Under the pieces are notes generated by a model. That model was not told the origin of the DNA. It saw only the letters and a list, made by a program, of their open reading frames with translations, and did not search any database. The translations under genes were made by a program, and so were the position numbers. Shown in pieces: positions 62,932 through 64,000 of a stretch of DNA of 64,000 nt; the stretch's first letter is position 1, and each line of letters opens with the position of its first letter. Source of the DNA: Brucella sp. BE17 (GTDB lineage: Bacteria > Pseudomonadota > Alphaproteobacteria > Rhizobiales > Rhizobiaceae). Location: positions 2,286,139-2,350,138 of the forward strand of contig NZ_CP154467.1 of the NCBI RefSeq assembly GCF_039545455.1. The letters are read 5' to 3'.

Positions 62932-64000
62932 ATGAGGAAGAACACACTTTTCTCATCGCCGCGTTTTACTTCAACACTTTTGGCCGCAACGGCCATGACG
63001 CTGGTGTCTGCATCGGTCTGGGCCGACGACAATTTTGCAAACATTTCCCAGTCGGGCAGTGGCAATTCCAGCGTGGTGATGCAAGCTGCCGGCGACTTAA
63101 ACAACCTCGGCACATCAGCCAACGCGGCCAGCCAAAACGGCGTGGGCAACAGCATCGACCTCGACCAGACCGGCAACGGCAATCAGGTTGGTACGCGTGG
63201 CACCGGACTCGACCAGACCGGCAACGGCAATCTGCTGGTCATCGACCAGTTTTCCGATGGCAACCGCGTTAACCAGATCAGCCAAAACAGTGGAATCGGC
63301 TCGCGGACGCTCAACAGCGCAACCGTCATCCAACAGACTGCCTCGGGAGAGCCAGTGGATGGCCGCTCGACGGTCACCAACATTTCACAGACGCATGTCT
63401 CGGGTGACGTGAATAATGTGGCGATCACCCAGACCAGCCAAGGCGCGGGCGGCAATATCATCGGCACCGGCGATGCTGAGTCCGTCAGTGGCGGGGTGAC
63501 GCAGATAGGTGGCGGCAACGACGCCGACTTGCGCCAGGCTGGCGAAGGCAACCGTATCGGTACCTTGCTCCAAGACGGCGAGGGCAATGAAATCGCCATG
63601 CGCCAGGACGGCAATGGCAACAGGATCGACGGGTCACAGGTCGGCAATGGCAATGTGGCAGAAGCGTCCCAGGTCGGCAATCTCAACGGCACTCTTGGCT
63701 TCGGCTCCTTCGTCGGTTCGGCATCCTCGGTCACACAGGGTTTGATCGCGCAGGAAGGCGACGGTAACGTCGCACGGCTTGGTCTCCTCGGAGATAACAA
63801 CCGTTTCGGCATTGACCAGTCCGGCGACTGGAATGAAGCGCTGGCGCGAGCGGAAGGCAACACCAACGATCTCGCGCTGAGCCAGACAGGCATCGGAAAT
63901 TTCGGCGAGGTTTTGATCGGGGATCGGGTTCCCGGCAGTGACGGCAATCAGACGGTCCTCAATCAGGATGCCGGCTCATTGGCTTACGGCAATGAAGGCC
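62932..64000 (+). CDS. Secreted curlin-repeat protein, 3' end beyond the window
   Basis: At least 356 residues, open to the window end. Residues 1-31 form a signal peptide (SPRFTSTLLAATAMTLVSAS, then VWA). The mature part is a long array of degenerate units of about 20 residues rich in Gln, Asn and Gly, such as IDLDQTGNGNQVG, LDQTGNGNLLVIDQ, QISQNSGIGS, MRQDGNGNRIDGSQVGNGN. This Q-x-G-x-x-N pattern is the curlin (CsgA/CsgB) repeat, which folds into a beta-solenoid amyloid. It is much longer than CsgA. No csgG or other curli-secretion gene is in the window. It may be exported by genes to the right, or conceivably use the T2SS. Confidence 0.85.
   Translation, partial: MRKNTLFSSPRFTSTLLAATAMTLVSASVWADDNFANISQSGSGNSSVVMQAAGDLNNLGTSANAASQNGVGNSIDLDQTGNGNQVGTRGTGLDQTGNGNLLVIDQFSDGNRVNQISQNSGIGSRTLNSATVIQQTASGEPVDGRSTVTNISQTHVSGDVNNVAITQTSQGAGGNIIGTGDAESVSGGVTQIGGGNDADLRQAGEGNRIGTLLQDGEGNEIAMRQDGNGNRIDGSQVGNGNVAEASQVGNLNGTLGFGSFVGSASSVTQGLIAQEGDGNVARLGLLGDNNRFGIDQSGDWNEALARAEGNTNDLALSQTGIGNFGEVLIGDRVPGSDGNQTVLNQDAGSLAYGNEG

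Noticed and set aside
1..64000. CRISPR array
   Set aside because: No regularly spaced direct repeats with unique spacers were seen; the only repeat arrays are the curlin codons and the murA-flanking pair.

Overview
The window looks like a chromosome segment of an alphaproteobacterium of the Brucella/Ochrobactrum group (Hyphomicrobiales). This rests on the housekeeping order murA - DUF2948 - hisD - UPF0262 - low-Mr phosphatase - infA - maf - yacG - tRNA-Phe, on the tRNAs with encoded CCA ends, and on the general protein character. No database search was possible, so the genus is an inference.

Bases 1-12.5 kb hold a sugar catabolic locus that reads as the non-phosphorylating L-fucose (or L-rhamnose-type 6-deoxyhexose) pathway. 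It has an IclR regulator and a lactonase on the minus strand. Facing them is a ten-gene plus-strand operon: binding protein, two permeases, UgpC-type ATPase, mutarotase, Gfo/Idh dehydrogenase, MaoC hydratase, BDH2-type SDR, FAH hydrolase and L-fuconate-dehydratase-like enolase. Upstream lie the tail of a CaiB/BaiF CoA-transferase and a solute-binding-fold protein without a signal peptide. Bases 12.5-20.9 kb are core genome: a YdcZ-type permease, an HWE histidine kinase, tRNA-Thr, the murA-to-yacG block and tRNA-Phe. Two copies of a degenerate intergenic repeat flank murA.

From just after tRNA-Phe the sequence becomes accessory. Bases 21.5-28.4 kb mix decayed insertion sequences (IS5, IS6, IS110), an autotransporter remnant, an intact tripartite tricarboxylate transporter (tctCBA) and a truncated Fe-alcohol dehydrogenase. 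A LysR regulator and a Tat-exported flavoprotein follow.

Bases 31.9-62.7 kb are the most interesting part. Two functional modules are interleaved. One is a nearly complete type II secretion system split into three blocks: gspL-M-C/N-like-[34-aa ORF]-F-G-H-I-J on the minus strand, gspE alone, and gspD-O-K. The other is a sugar-acid catabolic and TRAP-uptake module: an IlvD/Edd dehydratase, pntAA-AB-B transhydrogenase, IclR repressor, DUF1330 protein, dctQM, an AraD1-type FAH protein, SDR, Fe-ADH, D-2-hydroxyacid dehydrogenase, a periplasmic bicupin and dctP. Seven copies of a 15-bp palindrome, TGGRC-N5-GYCCA, occur in this area. Six lie in front of the intact catabolic/TRAP units and one lies upstream of the truncated Fe-ADH. 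None precedes a gsp gene. This defines a probable local regulon of the IclR protein at 46.1-46.9 kb.

The window ends inside a secreted curlin-repeat protein. Several IS3 and IS6 remnants (one IS6 nested in another) show how the modules were shuffled together.
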